Assembly: GCA_000433095.1 (NCBI GenBank)
Contig: HF991478.1
Coordinates: forward strand, 38,627-65,830
Source: Clostridium sp. CAG:967
GTDB lineage: Bacteria; Cyanobacteriota; Vampirovibrionia; Gastranaerophilales; Gastranaerophilaceae
Direction: 5' to 3'
Length of the DNA: 27,204 nt
Below the pieces are notes generated by a model. It was not told the origin of the DNA. It was given only the letters and a program-made list of their open reading frames with translations, and ran no database searches. Below are positions 1 through 7,702 of the stretch, one piece after another. Within the stretch, counting starts at the first letter, position 1. Each line of letters starts with the position of its first letter. Both the position numbers and the translations under genes were made by a program.

Positions 1-530
1 CTGAAACTTTAATCAGAAATGCCGAAGCAGGCAAACCTTTATCTGCAAAGCCTCTTGATATATCATTTATTGCTCTGGCAAAAAAGATGCAACTTCAAGG
101 AACAAACTTTATGCCAAATCAGTTTCTGAGGGGTCCTGCCGGTAATGTAATGATTACTCCCGATTATTCAAATTCTATGTGGGAAAGTGATGCAAAATTT
201 AATCTTCCTACTACGGATAATGCTGGAAAACCGGTTAACAAAGATTTCTACTTCTACAGAGATGATACGCTGTACGATAAGTGTTACGATTTTCAGGATA
301 TTGTCGGTGAAGGCGGCTTGATTACCAACAATTCGACAGGTAATAACAGAAAAGGCGAGATAAATTTTGAAGCACAAAAACTGGATGCGAATGAAACTTA
401 CTACTTCCAAACTAAAGGAGGTGAAAAAATAGAAGTAAAAGTTCAAGACGGCAAAGCCTATGTTCAGGATAAAAACGGCAAAAATATTTTGCTTAACGAT
501 ATTCTTAACGGAAGGGTTAAAATGCCATAG
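1..530 (+). CDS. Unidentified protein, C-terminal part (5' end outside window)
   Basis: The reading frame is open from base 3 to the TAG at 528-530, so this is the 3' part of a gene starting left of the window. The first internal ATG is at 87, but the frame continues upstream of it without a stop (ETLIRNAEAGKPL...). About 175 residues are visible. They are hydrophilic, with no membrane segment. The C-terminal 60 residues are rich in Lys, Asp and Asn, with a short charged beta-like stretch (KIEVKVQDGKAYVQDKNGK). I do not recognise the family. A strong terminator follows directly, so this is the last gene of its transcript. Confidence 0.7.
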   Translation, partial: ETLIRNAEAGKPLSAKPLDISFIALAKKMQLQGTNFMPNQFLRGPAGNVMITPDYSNSMWESDAKFNLPTTDNAGKPVNKDFYFYRDDTLYDKCYDFQDIVGEGGLITNNSTGNNRKGEINFEAQKLDANETYYFQTKGGEKIEVKVQDGKAYVQDKNGKNILLNDILNGRVKMP

Positions 531-536
531 TAATAA

Positions 537-567
537 AAAAGTCCGTCTATTAAGGCGGACTTTTTAT
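537..567. terminator. Bidirectional rho-independent terminator
   Basis: GTCCGTC (541-547) pairs with GGCGGAC (554-560), including one G-U pair, around a 6-nt loop. T5 follows on the plus strand and A6 precedes it, so it can serve both converging genes (ending at 530 and 577). Confidence 0.85.
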
Positions 568-576
568 TATTAATTT

Positions 577-1251
577 TTATATTACAGGAACATCAACAGG
601 ATCAACAAGGATTACGTTTAAAACATCACCTTTGTTGAGGTTAACATTTTTACCTTTTCTTATCATATCGGCAATTCCTTCATAAACATAGTAAGCTCCG
701 CCGCCGATAGCGCCGCCGACTGCACCTAACCCTGTCATTAACTGATCTGCTACGATAATATCATCAAAAACATCTCCGCCCCATTCTGTTGCGTTTTTAG
801 TTATATCAACTGTGTTATGCCAGTTTTCCACTAAAGCATCTTTATAACCTCTGGTAGTTGTTATTCCGCCGTCATATGTTAAGTCTGTTCTTCCTACTAC
901 AGAAAGAGATAACGGTAATTGTCTTCCGTTAGGAGTTACTACGTGATCGAAGTCAAGGTACAAAACAGCACCTTTTGACATTCTTTTAGCAGGCTCAATT
1001 TTTTTTATGCTGCCCCGAACAAGCGAACCCATAGGCAGGATTACGTCTGAATCTGCTGTCTGGTCAGTAATCATTATTGCAGTAAACTCGTTTCCTGCTA
1101 TATTGGCAGAAGTTGATACAGGATTTAAAAGTTCCAGTGAAAACTTGGTGCCAGCAGGTATTCTTTTGGTTTTTGCTTTTGCATTAAACGGTGCAGCACT
1201 TGCAGTCTGAACCAATAAAAACAGTGATAAAATTATAGTTAAAAATCTCAT
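577..1251 (-). CDS. Exported protein of unknown function
   Basis: This is a 224-residue protein with a clear Sec signal peptide: MR, a hydrophobic core at residues 3-16, and a TASAA cleavage region near residues 19-20. The mature part begins with a basic stretch, then IPAGTKFSLELLNPV and a segment ending DVILPMGSLVRGSI. This pattern of an 'IPAGT' strand followed by a 'lP.GS.v.G.v' strand recalls the beta-rich domain of TrbI/VirB10-like periplasmic proteins, but the similarity is weak. Residues 173-186 are Gly/Ala-rich (GLGAVGGAIGGGAY), like a glycine zipper. The start is fixed by AAGGAG 8 nt upstream of the ATG. It is monocistronic, converging on the terminator at 541-560. The likely location is periplasm or outer membrane; the function is unknown. 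Confidence 0.8.
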   Translation of the reverse strand: MRFLTIILSLFLLVQTASAAPFNAKAKTKRIPAGTKFSLELLNPVSTSANIAGNEFTAIMITDQTADSDVILPMGSLVRGSIKKIEPAKRMSKGAVLYLDFDHVVTPNGRQLPLSLSVVGRTDLTYDGGITTTRGYKDALVENWHNTVDITKNATEWGGDVFDDIIVADQLMTGLGAVGGAIGGGAYYVYEGIADMIRKGKNVNLNKGDVLNVILVDPVDVPVI

Positions 1252-1323
1252 ATCCTAATCTCCTTTTTGACAAGTTTATTTTAGTTGTTTTTTGCTAAAA
1301 AAGCAATACTTATCCGTATATAT

Positions 1324-4044
1324 TTACATCCACTTGCTTATCCTTTTGCTCTTTGGTCGGACAAGATTTGAGAAGGCGCTTTTTCTTGCTTTTATTAAAA
1401 TCTGACGGCCTTCTATGCTTCTTGTATAGACTATATCGCAATCACCGATATATTTTTTCCAGAGTTCTTTAAAGATATCCGTGTATTTTTTATTTTGGGC
1501 TATTACCGTCGGGATTGCCTGGTAGTCGGTTTGTGCAAACATATCAAATAATAAGTTTTTTCTTATGAAAATATATCTCGGGTTTTCTATAGGATCTAAA
1601 AATTCTCTTAATGCCTTTATTACAAGGTTGTTTTCTTCCGGAGAAAGATTTTCTGCCGTAAAATATGTTGTTTGGAGTTCTTTGTTAAAATCGCTTTTTA
1701 TCTTCACGTTTTTTAAACTTGTTTTAATTAACCCCTGAGCAGCAAGAGTTTCCAATATACAAATCCCTATTTGCCTTATTATTCCTTCTACTGTGCCGCA
1801 TTTTAAAAATTTAACGGTAGGCACAAACATTATCAAAACAAAAACCATTGTGAGCCAAAACAGAGGTATTAAATTTCTTGTTAATACCGTCAAATAGTAT
1901 GCAAATGAGCCGAAAACCGTTGCCCAGATTGTAAGCATATAAAAATAACCGCCGCAATACATAAAGCTTTTCATTTTAAGACTTGTTTCAACACCTGTAG
2001 TAAGATTTTTGGAAGGTGAATTGTAAGGCTCGGCAAGACATTTTTCCCAGAGTAATTTAGTATTGTTTCTGTCAATTGCTTTGGTTTTCATAAATCTGTT
2101 TACAGCAAGGAATGTTTCTTCTGTTAGATTTTCCTGTTTTGATTTAAAACTCGCAGGCAGAACTCTTTCAATTCCGCTTTCAATGACATAAGGTTTTTCC
2201 AAAGACGGTGCTTCATAGCCTTCAAAACGCCCGCAAAGTTTTCCAAAATCATATAACTCGTTATCGTCAGCCTCTCCGTCGCCTATTGTAGATTGAGGGA
2301 TTATGGATTTGATAAGCTCAAATGTATTTAATATTTTTATGGAAGCAAGATGCCATATATTTGCAACTTTATTCGGATTGTTTTTGTCAATTCTTATTGC
2401 ACGTCCACGCATCTGATTTGACAGCATAAAGGAGCTGACTGTACTTGAAAGTATTAATGAATTGATTGACGGAGCATCCCAGCCTTCGCCAAGCAATGCT
2501 TGTGTGCCTGTCAGAACAGTTATTTTCCCGTTGTTAAACAGATGTGTAATCAAATTGACAATATGTGATTTACAACTTTCTTTCGGAGTAATTTTTAAGT
2601 ATCTTCCGTCACGTTCAAATTCAGTTACGGAAACCCCGTTTTCAAGCCCTTTTTCTTTAAGAAGATTATCCAGATCGGATTTGATGTTTTGCGGAATTAG
2701 TATAATACTTCCCGTTAAAACTCCCAGAGAAATATTTGAAAAATTGTCTTTCAGAGTTTGCCAGATTGGAATTACACCGAGTGAAGAACAGTCTGTGACG
2801 TCGTATTTGATGTAATCGGTCAGAATTACCATTCGCAGATTTTCTTTTAAAGTGTTGCTTTCAAGTTTAACGATGTCAACAATGGAATCAAGTTTACCTA
2901 TACTGTTTGCAAGCATTTTTTTGATTTTTGGACTGTCTTCCAGATAGACAGATTTTTGTTGGATAACTCCTGCGTTTTTTGCCTGTGCTTTTAATAATTC
3001 AAGTTCTTCGCTTATGTCAGCAAAATCTTCCGAATGTTTAAAAAATAAGCCTGTTAAAAGGTATTTCCCGTATTTAGTATTGAATTCGGGGAGTTCTTTT
3101 TCTTTAGCATCAAATATTTTGAGAAATTTTTGCGGAATTTTTCTGCCTGCATGTTTTAAAAACGATGCTATTGATACATAAAACTCTGGTTCTGATAGGA
3201 TTGTTTCAAGATTTTCATCAGGAAAAAGCATATAGCGTGAGTTTTCCAGAGAGTTAATAAGGATTTTGTTATCCTTCAATGAATACAAGAATTTCATCAT
3301 CCTTGTATAAGTCTTTTTCACCTGTTCTGTTTCCTGAATTCTGAGCCTTGAAAAATGTATAAAATCCTGATGCGGGCATAAGTCGCCGTTTTTTACAAGT
3401 TCCGGAATTGATATAATTTCATCAATCTGACCGCAAAGTTCTTCGTATCTTTCCCATTCTTTAATATCAACATCATAAGGAGGTGTTGCAGTCAGAGCTA
3501 CCGTTTGTTCTGGTTCAAGATTACTGACAAGGTAGTCAAGTGCTTTCCACCATTCTTTTCTTAAATGGTGTGCTTCATCAAAACATAAAATTTTAATTCC
3601 TGAGTTATTTAGTATTGTTATTATTTTATCGGCTTTGGTGCTTGAAAATCTTTTGCATACGGTTCTTTCTATTTCATCATCTTCTTCAAATGCGTTTTCC
3701 TTTTCATTATCTTCTACGCCGCAAAATGCTGCCAATAGTGCCTGATAAGTAGTTACCGTTATAAATTTAGGATTTCTGATATCAGTTGATACAACGTCTT
3801 GTTCGCCGTTTAAAAAGGCATCAAGAATTCTTTGTTTCCATTGATTTTTTATTGTAATTGTAGGGGCTAGTATTAATGTTGGTTTGTTTAATCGTGAGAT
3901 TATTTCAATTCCCAGTGTTGTTTTGCCTGCACCGGGAGCTGCCACAACGTGTAATTTTTTATCGAGTAGATGGAAATTTAGATTATTTAAAATTCTTTCC
4001 TGATAACTTCTCCACTGCCCTTTAAAATTTAAGACTTTAGCCAT
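1324..4044 (-). CDS. Superfamily 2 DEAH-type helicase-like protein with C-terminal membrane segments
   Basis: This is a 906-residue protein with SF2 motifs. A Q-like region (GQWRSYQERIL, 9-19) is followed by Walker A AAPGAGKTT (35-43), a DEAH box FDEAHH (155-160) and motif III-like TATPP (185-189). The second RecA lobe has LLGEGWDAPSIN (517-528) and an arginine-finger motif, SNQMRGRAIRID (542-553). About 330 residues lie between the lobes, much longer than in a minimal helicase. The unusual part is residues 698-746, two adjacent hydrophobic helices (around 700-720 and 727-745), followed by a 160-residue soluble tail of unknown fold. ATP-dependent DNA or RNA translocation is inferred from the motifs; the substrate is unknown. 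No nuclease or methylase neighbours it, so it is not an obvious restriction system. It diverges from the TPR gene at 4127 and appears to be made from a leaderless mRNA. Confidence 0.8.
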   Translation of the reverse strand: MAKVLNFKGQWRSYQERILNNLNFHLLDKKLHVVAAPGAGKTTLGIEIISRLNKPTLILAPTITIKNQWKQRILDAFLNGEQDVVSTDIRNPKFITVTTYQALLAAFCGVEDNEKENAFEEDDEIERTVCKRFSSTKADKIITILNNSGIKILCFDEAHHLRKEWWKALDYLVSNLEPEQTVALTATPPYDVDIKEWERYEELCGQIDEIISIPELVKNGDLCPHQDFIHFSRLRIQETEQVKKTYTRMMKFLYSLKDNKILINSLENSRYMLFPDENLETILSEPEFYVSIASFLKHAGRKIPQKFLKIFDAKEKELPEFNTKYGKYLLTGLFFKHSEDFADISEELELLKAQAKNAGVIQQKSVYLEDSPKIKKMLANSIGKLDSIVDIVKLESNTLKENLRMVILTDYIKYDVTDCSSLGVIPIWQTLKDNFSNISLGVLTGSIILIPQNIKSDLDNLLKEKGLENGVSVTEFERDGRYLKITPKESCKSHIVNLITHLFNNGKITVLTGTQALLGEGWDAPSINSLILSSTVSSFMLSNQMRGRAIRIDKNNPNKVANIWHLASIKILNTFELIKSIIPQSTIGDGEADDNELYDFGKLCGRFEGYEAPSLEKPYVIESGIERVLPASFKSKQENLTEETFLAVNRFMKTKAIDRNNTKLLWEKCLAEPYNSPSKNLTTGVETSLKMKSFMYCGGYFYMLTIWATVFGSFAYYLTVLTRNLIPLFWLTMVFVLIMFVPTVKFLKCGTVEGIIRQIGICILETLAAQGLIKTSLKNVKIKSDFNKELQTTYFTAENLSPEENNLVIKALREFLDPIENPRYIFIRKNLLFDMFAQTDYQAIPTVIAQNKKYTDIFKELWKKYIGDCDIVYTRSIEGRQILIKARKSAFSNLVRPKSKRISKWM

Positions 4045-4079
4045 TTTTTTATTTTATCACTGTTAGTTATTTAGTGCAA
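4045..4079 (-). promoter_or_regulatory. Promoter of the helicase-like gene, leaderless type
   Basis: Read on the minus strand: -35 TTGCAC (4079-4074), 17-nt spacer, -10 TAAAAT (4056-4051), six A, then ATG at 4044. Transcription would begin at or beside the A of the start codon. There is no Shine-Dalgarno. Confidence 0.6.
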
Positions 4080-4091
4080 AATATTAAGCAG

Positions 4092-4126
4092 TTGCGAAAA
4101 ATTCTAAACATTGATAGAATTTAATT
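4092..4126 (+). promoter_or_regulatory. Promoter of the TPR gene, leaderless type
   Basis: -35 TTGCGA (4092-4097), 17-nt spacer, -10 TAGAAT (4115-4120), then TTAATT and ATG at 4127. The geometry matches the divergent promoter next to it, the two -35 boxes lying 12 nt apart. No Shine-Dalgarno precedes the ATG. Confidence 0.55.
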
Positions 4127-5053
4127 ATGTCTAAAATCGATAAAATTGAGGAATTACAGAGTATCTTAAAAGAAGATGCCGCAAATTTTCAGGCAAGGCG
4201 GCAGCTTGCGGTTTTGCTTCTTGACAGCGGTTTTAATGAAGAAGCTCTACAGCATTTTCTTTATCTTTCCAAGATTTTTTCTGAGGATAGCGGAATTTTC
4301 TACAATCTCGGTATAGTATATGAGAAATTGAAAAATCTTGATAAGGCTGAATTGAATTATAAAAAGGCTATTAAACTTGCACCTGATGAAGCTGATGCAT
4401 ATTACAATCTCGGACTTGTTTTCATTGATAAAAGAAAATATGAAGAGGCAGTAGAGTGCTTTGAAGCTGTTTTAGAGAAAGATAATAATGATTCGAACGC
4501 TTATTTTTCTATAGGTCTGTGCTATTTTAAAGAAGGAAAAACAGACGGTGCAAAGTATTATTTCCAACGTACCATAGATTTAAATGATGAAGATATATAT
4601 GCTCATTTTTATTTAGGCAATATTTTAAAAGAACAGGGTGAAAATGATGCTGCAAGAGAAAAGTTTAACAAAGTTCTTGAAATTTCACCCGATTACAGCT
4701 GGGCATACTTTAATCTTGCCTCAATTGATTATGATGAGGGAAATCTTCAATCTTCTGTTGAAAATTTAGAAAAGACTATTGAACTTAACCCGAAAGATAT
4801 TGAAGCATATAAAATTTATGCAAAAATAATGACTAAAAACGGTGCATTGGATTCTGCCGCTGCGATTATGGAACGTGCCTTAGAAAGCTGCGGAGCCGGC
4901 GGGGATTCTTATTATATTCTTGCCCAAATTCATAAGCTTAGAAATGCAAAAGATGAGTATATCAAATGCATGAATAATGCTTTGAAATATAACACTACTC
5001 TTTCTGTAAGCCCAAAACTCGTGAAACGTGAGCTGGACAGCTTTATAAATTAA
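4127..5053 (+). CDS. Tetratricopeptide-repeat protein, soluble
   Basis: This is a 308-residue protein made almost entirely of about eight TPR units, roughly at residues 22-55, 56-89, 90-123, 124-157, 158-191, 192-225, 226-257 and 260-290. Typical TPR positions are visible, such as AYYNLGLVFIDKRKYEEAVE and WAYFNLASIDYDEGNLQSSV. There is no signal peptide or membrane segment, so it is probably a cytoplasmic scaffold; its partner is unknown. The ATG lacks a Shine-Dalgarno but sits 6 nt after a good -10 box, which supports this start as leaderless. Its TAA overlaps the stop of the convergent GGDEF gene in the shared tetramer TTAA (5050-5053), with no terminator between them. Confidence 0.85.
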   Translation: MSKIDKIEELQSILKEDAANFQARRQLAVLLLDSGFNEEALQHFLYLSKIFSEDSGIFYNLGIVYEKLKNLDKAELNYKKAIKLAPDEADAYYNLGLVFIDKRKYEEAVECFEAVLEKDNNDSNAYFSIGLCYFKEGKTDGAKYYFQRTIDLNDEDIYAHFYLGNILKEQGENDAAREKFNKVLEISPDYSWAYFNLASIDYDEGNLQSSVENLEKTIELNPKDIEAYKIYAKIMTKNGALDSAAAIMERALESCGAGGDSYYILAQIHKLRNAKDEYIKCMNNALKYNTTLSVSPKLVKRELDSFIN

Positions 5054-6819
5054 GCTCCCACCTGATTACGTCCGTTGTGCTTAGCGTTATAAAGCCTTTT
5101 ATCAGCTGCATCAATGATTTTTGAAGCAGTATCTCCATCGTTAGGAAATGTTGCTACTCCTAAGCTTATTGTTACATTGGTTTCTTTATCACCTGCCAGC
5201 TTAAACTTTCTGTCTGCAACACGATGACAAATTTTTTCAGCTGTTGATTGAGCTTCTTCTTTACTTGTATTAGGAAGGATAATGCTCATTTCTTCTCCGC
5301 CGTATCTGCAAACTATATCAGTTGCACGTACGTTGCGTTTAAGAGTTTGGGCAACCTGTCTTAATACGGCATCACCTGATTGGTGCCCGAATGTATCGTT
5401 GAATTTTTTAAAGAAATCAATATCTATAATAATCAATGAAAAATTATTGTTGTAACGTTTAGACTGTTCTACCTGCATACGCATTTGTTCCTGAAAATAT
5501 CTGTGATTATAAAGTTCAGTCAAACCGTCTGTTGTTGCAAGTCTGTACTGCTGCTCAAAGTCACGTGATTTAATCAGATACTTGATAATGTAAGCACAGG
5601 TAAATGCAAGAATTGAGAAAATTAACGGATAGATTACTTCTAACCATAAGTTTTCAAATCTCATTGCATAATAAGCTATTAACAGGTAGATTAAATATGT
5701 TGAAAGTGACATCATGGAAGCTGCAAATGCAGAACTTACACGGGTTACAACTGATGCAATCAGCAGAGCAAGAAGAACACTCAAGGCTATTGTATACCCC
5801 CTGTCAACTTTCTTTATAAAATTGTTATCTATAATGTTATTTACATAAGTTGCCTGAACTTCCACGCCCGGGTAAATTTTTCCTGCCGGAACTGTTTTTA
5901 TGTCAAAAAGACTTGCTGCCGTTGTTCCGAAGTATATTATTTTATTTGAAAAATCGTAATCGAGCTCTGTTTTTTCACCGTTTATAGCTTTTATAAGCTG
6001 ATACATCGGGATATAAGTATAAGTTCCTGCAGGACCGTACCAGTTTAAAATTGCGCTGCCGTCTTTATCCAGATATATTTTTCTGTCGCCTATTTTAAAA
6101 TGTGAATATTTATCTATCTCAAATTCGGTTTGCGTATCGCCTAAATAGTTTAATCCGACTTTTAAAGCAAGCTGCGGGTAATAATTATCCTGATATTTCA
6201 CAACAAGCGGCATTTTTCTCAGAACACCGTCGTCTGAACGTGAAACATTTATAATACCTATATTTGATGAAACATTTAATATGCCTTCAAGTATAGTCCT
6301 GCAATTTGTAAATGTCAGGCTTGAGAAATCAATTGGCGAATTGTTTTTTACATCTATAGATATGTTTTTCGGTAATGTTGGAGGTGTGCGTAAATCTTCC
6401 GCCTGATTATCAAAATTCATTGAAGTAAATACATTGTCATATTTGTTAAAAGCATCGATTAATGCTTTGTCGGCTTCATTTTTGCTCTTTAAAGATTTAA
6501 CAAACATCAAATCAAATGCGATAATTCTGGGATTTTGATGCTCAAGATAGTTTATGACTTTTGCATATACATCTCTGGGCAGCGGCCATTCGCCGTAATT
6601 GTCAAGTATATATTCATAAGTAGCATCGTCAATGGCTACAATTACTATATCTTTATTTGCCTTTTTAGCATTTTCATTAATCATTATGCTTTGACGTAAA
6701 TCAAAGGTTCTGTTTTCAATTGAATTAATAAAAGAATTTAAATTCGCATTCTTAAGAATTAAAAATATAAATACTGCAAAGAATATCAATCCTATTGCGT
6801 ATGATAGTTTTTTAAACAT
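5050..6819 (-). CDS. CHASE2-GGDEF membrane diguanylate cyclase
   Basis: This 589-residue protein should make cyclic di-GMP from two GTP. Order: N-terminal membrane helix (about 5-23), extracytoplasmic CHASE2-type sensor (about 30-335, with IVIVAIDDATYE and WPLPRDVYAKVI near its start), three membrane helices (341-360, 364-387, 393-415), then a GGDEF domain (about 425-589). Catalytic features include TTDGLTELYNHRYF (429-442), the metal site IDIDFFKKFND and the signature GGEEM at 507-511. The final Met is unusual (normally F), but the catalytic GGEE is intact. An RATD motif (498-501), five residues before GGEEM, fits the inhibitory I-site RxxD. The start has AGAGGGG just upstream. It follows the 54-residue ORF after 24 nt, probably in one transcript. 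Confidence 0.92.
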   Translation of the reverse strand: MFKKLSYAIGLIFFAVFIFLILKNANLNSFINSIENRTFDLRQSIMINENAKKANKDIVIVAIDDATYEYILDNYGEWPLPRDVYAKVINYLEHQNPRIIAFDLMFVKSLKSKNEADKALIDAFNKYDNVFTSMNFDNQAEDLRTPPTLPKNISIDVKNNSPIDFSSLTFTNCRTILEGILNVSSNIGIINVSRSDDGVLRKMPLVVKYQDNYYPQLALKVGLNYLGDTQTEFEIDKYSHFKIGDRKIYLDKDGSAILNWYGPAGTYTYIPMYQLIKAINGEKTELDYDFSNKIIYFGTTAASLFDIKTVPAGKIYPGVEVQATYVNNIIDNNFIKKVDRGYTIALSVLLALLIASVVTRVSSAFAASMMSLSTYLIYLLIAYYAMRFENLWLEVIYPLIFSILAFTCAYIIKYLIKSRDFEQQYRLATTDGLTELYNHRYFQEQMRMQVEQSKRYNNNFSLIIIDIDFFKKFNDTFGHQSGDAVLRQVAQTLKRNVRATDIVCRYGGEEMSIILPNTSKEEAQSTAEKICHRVADRKFKLAGDKETNVTISLGVATFPNDGDTASKIIDAADKRLYNAKHNGRNQVGA

Positions 6820-6843
6820 ATCCCCTCTTTTTATATTCGGAAA

Positions 6844-7008
6844 TTACTTTCTTTCAGTATAATTGAATGTCGAAGATTTGGCAACAAAATTTTTCAATAT
6901 ATATTGTTTTTCTAAAATAAAGTTGTTAAGTTTTAAAACTTCCGTAGAATATGAAAGTTCATCGGGGTTTTGTAAATATCTTAATAAACATTGTTCATGC
7001 AGATTCAT
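6844..7008 (-). CDS. Small hypothetical protein upstream of the GGDEF gene
   Basis: This is a 54-residue ORF starting at the ATG at 7008-7006, preceded by AGAGG with about 4 nt spacing. A start at 7035 is in frame but has no ribosome site. The product is hydrophilic and probably helical (MNLHEQCLLRYLQNP...ending YTERK), with one Cys and no membrane segment. It is 24 nt upstream of the cyclase gene and likely cotranscribed, so it may modulate that protein or act as a leader ORF. A weak extended -10 (TGCCATAAT, hexamer at 7062-7057) lies upstream. I do not recognise a family, and a non-coding leader remains possible. Confidence 0.45.
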   Translation of the reverse strand: MNLHEQCLLRYLQNPDELSYSTEVLKLNNFILEKQYILKNFVAKSSTFNYTERK

Positions 7009-7116
7009 ATAACCTCTACCTGTATCGTGTGCCAACCATCTCTTGTGTGTATTGTTATTATGGCAAAATTCATTAAACGATACATCAACCTTTTATACAG
7101 TATAGTGCTTAATATC

Positions 7117-7132
7117 TCATGCATATGCATGA
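7117..7132. promoter_or_regulatory. 16-bp perfect palindrome, candidate operator
   Basis: TCATGCATATGCATGA is a perfect inverted repeat with no spacer. A second small dyad, TATACAGTATA, lies at 7094-7104. Both sit between the divergent cyclase operon and rpmE, 24 nt upstream of the rpmE -35 box. A dimeric regulator site is plausible; no regulator is identified. Confidence 0.4.
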
Positions 7133-7156
7133 TTGTTCACTTTTTTTAATAACCTC

Positions 7157-7187
7157 TTGCACATTTTTATTTATGTTGTAGTATATT
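7157..7187 (+). promoter_or_regulatory. Promoter of rpmE
   Basis: -35 TTGCAC (7157-7162), with -10 as TAGTAT (7179-7184, 16-nt spacer) or the overlapping TATATT (7182-7187). The leader of about 55 nt contains a weak TCAAG/CTTGA hairpin before the AAAGAGG ribosome site. Confidence 0.55.
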
Positions 7188-7245
7188 AATAGTCGAAATT
7201 ATTTAAAATCAAGTTTGGAATCTTGAGAAAAGAAAGAGGTTAAAA

Positions 7246-7449
7246 ATGAAACAAGGAATTCACCCTGATTATAAGAAAATGACAATCAAATGTGTATGCG
7301 GTAACGAAATTGAAACAGGTTCAATCTTAGACAATATTACAGTTGAAATTTGCAACAACTGCCACCCGTTCTATACAGGTCAGCAAAAAATTCTTGACTC
7401 AGAAGGTAGAGTTGAAAGATTTAACAAACGTTACGGCAACAAAAAGTAA
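7246..7449 (+). CDS. rpmE: Large ribosomal subunit protein bL31
   Basis: This 67-residue protein matches bL31 along its length: MKQGIHPDYKKMTIKCVCGN at the start, CNNCHPFYTG in the middle and RVERFNKRYG near the end. It is the zinc-binding (C+) form. Cys16 and Cys18 form CVC, and Cys36 and Cys39 form CNNC. It is part of the 50S subunit at the central protuberance and intersubunit bridge. The start is supported by AAAGAGG 6 nt upstream. It is monocistronic, with its own promoter and terminator. A leader autoregulated by L31 is known in some bacteria, but I cannot demonstrate one here. Confidence 0.98.
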   Translation: MKQGIHPDYKKMTIKCVCGNEIETGSILDNITVEICNNCHPFYTGQQKILDSEGRVERFNKRYGNKK

Positions 7450-7473
7450 TTTTGTTAATATAAATAATTTATT

Positions 7474-7506
7474 AAAAAAGCCTCAGTTTTTACCGGGGCT
7501 TTTTTA
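7474..7506 (+). terminator. Rho-independent terminator of rpmE
   Basis: AAAAAAGCC (7474-7482) pairs with GGCTTTTTT (7498-7506), with a possible C-G extension inward, around a loop near CAGTTTTTAC. A T6 run ends the structure. Confidence 0.85.
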
Positions 7507-7508
7507 TG

Positions 7509-7537
7509 TTGAAAATATCATTAAAGTTTGTTATAAT
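7509..7537 (+). promoter_or_regulatory. Promoter P1 of prepilin locus 1
   Basis: -35 TTGAAA (7509-7514), 17-nt spacer, extended -10 TGTTATAAT (hexamer 7532-7537). It is followed 23 nt later by AAGGAG (7561-7566) and an ATG at 7573. Confidence 0.6.
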
Positions 7538-7572
7538 AACAATGTTGAGAATAATGTTACAAGGAGCACTTT

Positions 7573-7677
7573 ATGAAAAAGTTTAGTAAAAAAGCTTGTG
7601 CATGTATTGGTAAACTATTACCAAACCATAGTCACATGGCTACGTGCGTGGCACTCGGGGGGGGGGCAGACTTTTAG
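7573..7677 (+). other. Short leader ORF containing the G10 tract (prepilin locus 1)
   Basis: An ATG with AAGGAG upstream opens 34 codons beginning MKKFSKKACACIGKLL and ending CVALGGGADF, then TAG at 7675-7677. The Gly codons come from a run of ten G. As sequenced, it is out of frame with the prepilin downstream. With 8 or 11 G the frame would pass through to the prepilin ATG at 7767 and fuse the two. The region after the tract (7668-7766) has no stop in the prepilin frame. It may be a phase-variable extension, or the remnant of an older prepilin leader. Translation is inferred from the ribosome site only. Confidence 0.5.
7657..7666 (+). repeat. Homopolymer G10, candidate contingency locus
   Basis: Ten consecutive G in an AT-rich genome, within the context ACTC-G10-CAGACTTT. 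It is nearly identical in context to the tract at 13903-13912. It lies inside a translated-looking leader, where a length change alters the frame. Confidence 0.9.
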
Positions 7678-7702
7678 GCTTTCCTGCGGGAGTTTTCAGG
7701 GG

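Noticed and set aside
1324..4044. Type I or III restriction subunit
   Set aside because: Helicase motifs alone are shared across SF2; no methylase, specificity subunit or nuclease motif is seen in the protein or beside it.
6844..7035. Longer 63-residue form of the small ORF starting at 7035
   Set aside because: No ribosome site precedes 7035, while AGAGG precedes the internal ATG at 7008.
7081..7187. Zur operator for rpmE
   Set aside because: The gene encodes the zinc-containing C+ form of L31, which is normally not the Zur-repressed copy, and the palindrome does not resemble a Zur box.
7188..7245. Possible L31 autoregulatory leader RNA
   Set aside because: Only a 5-bp TCAAG/CTTGA hairpin is visible, too weak to call without covariance comparison.
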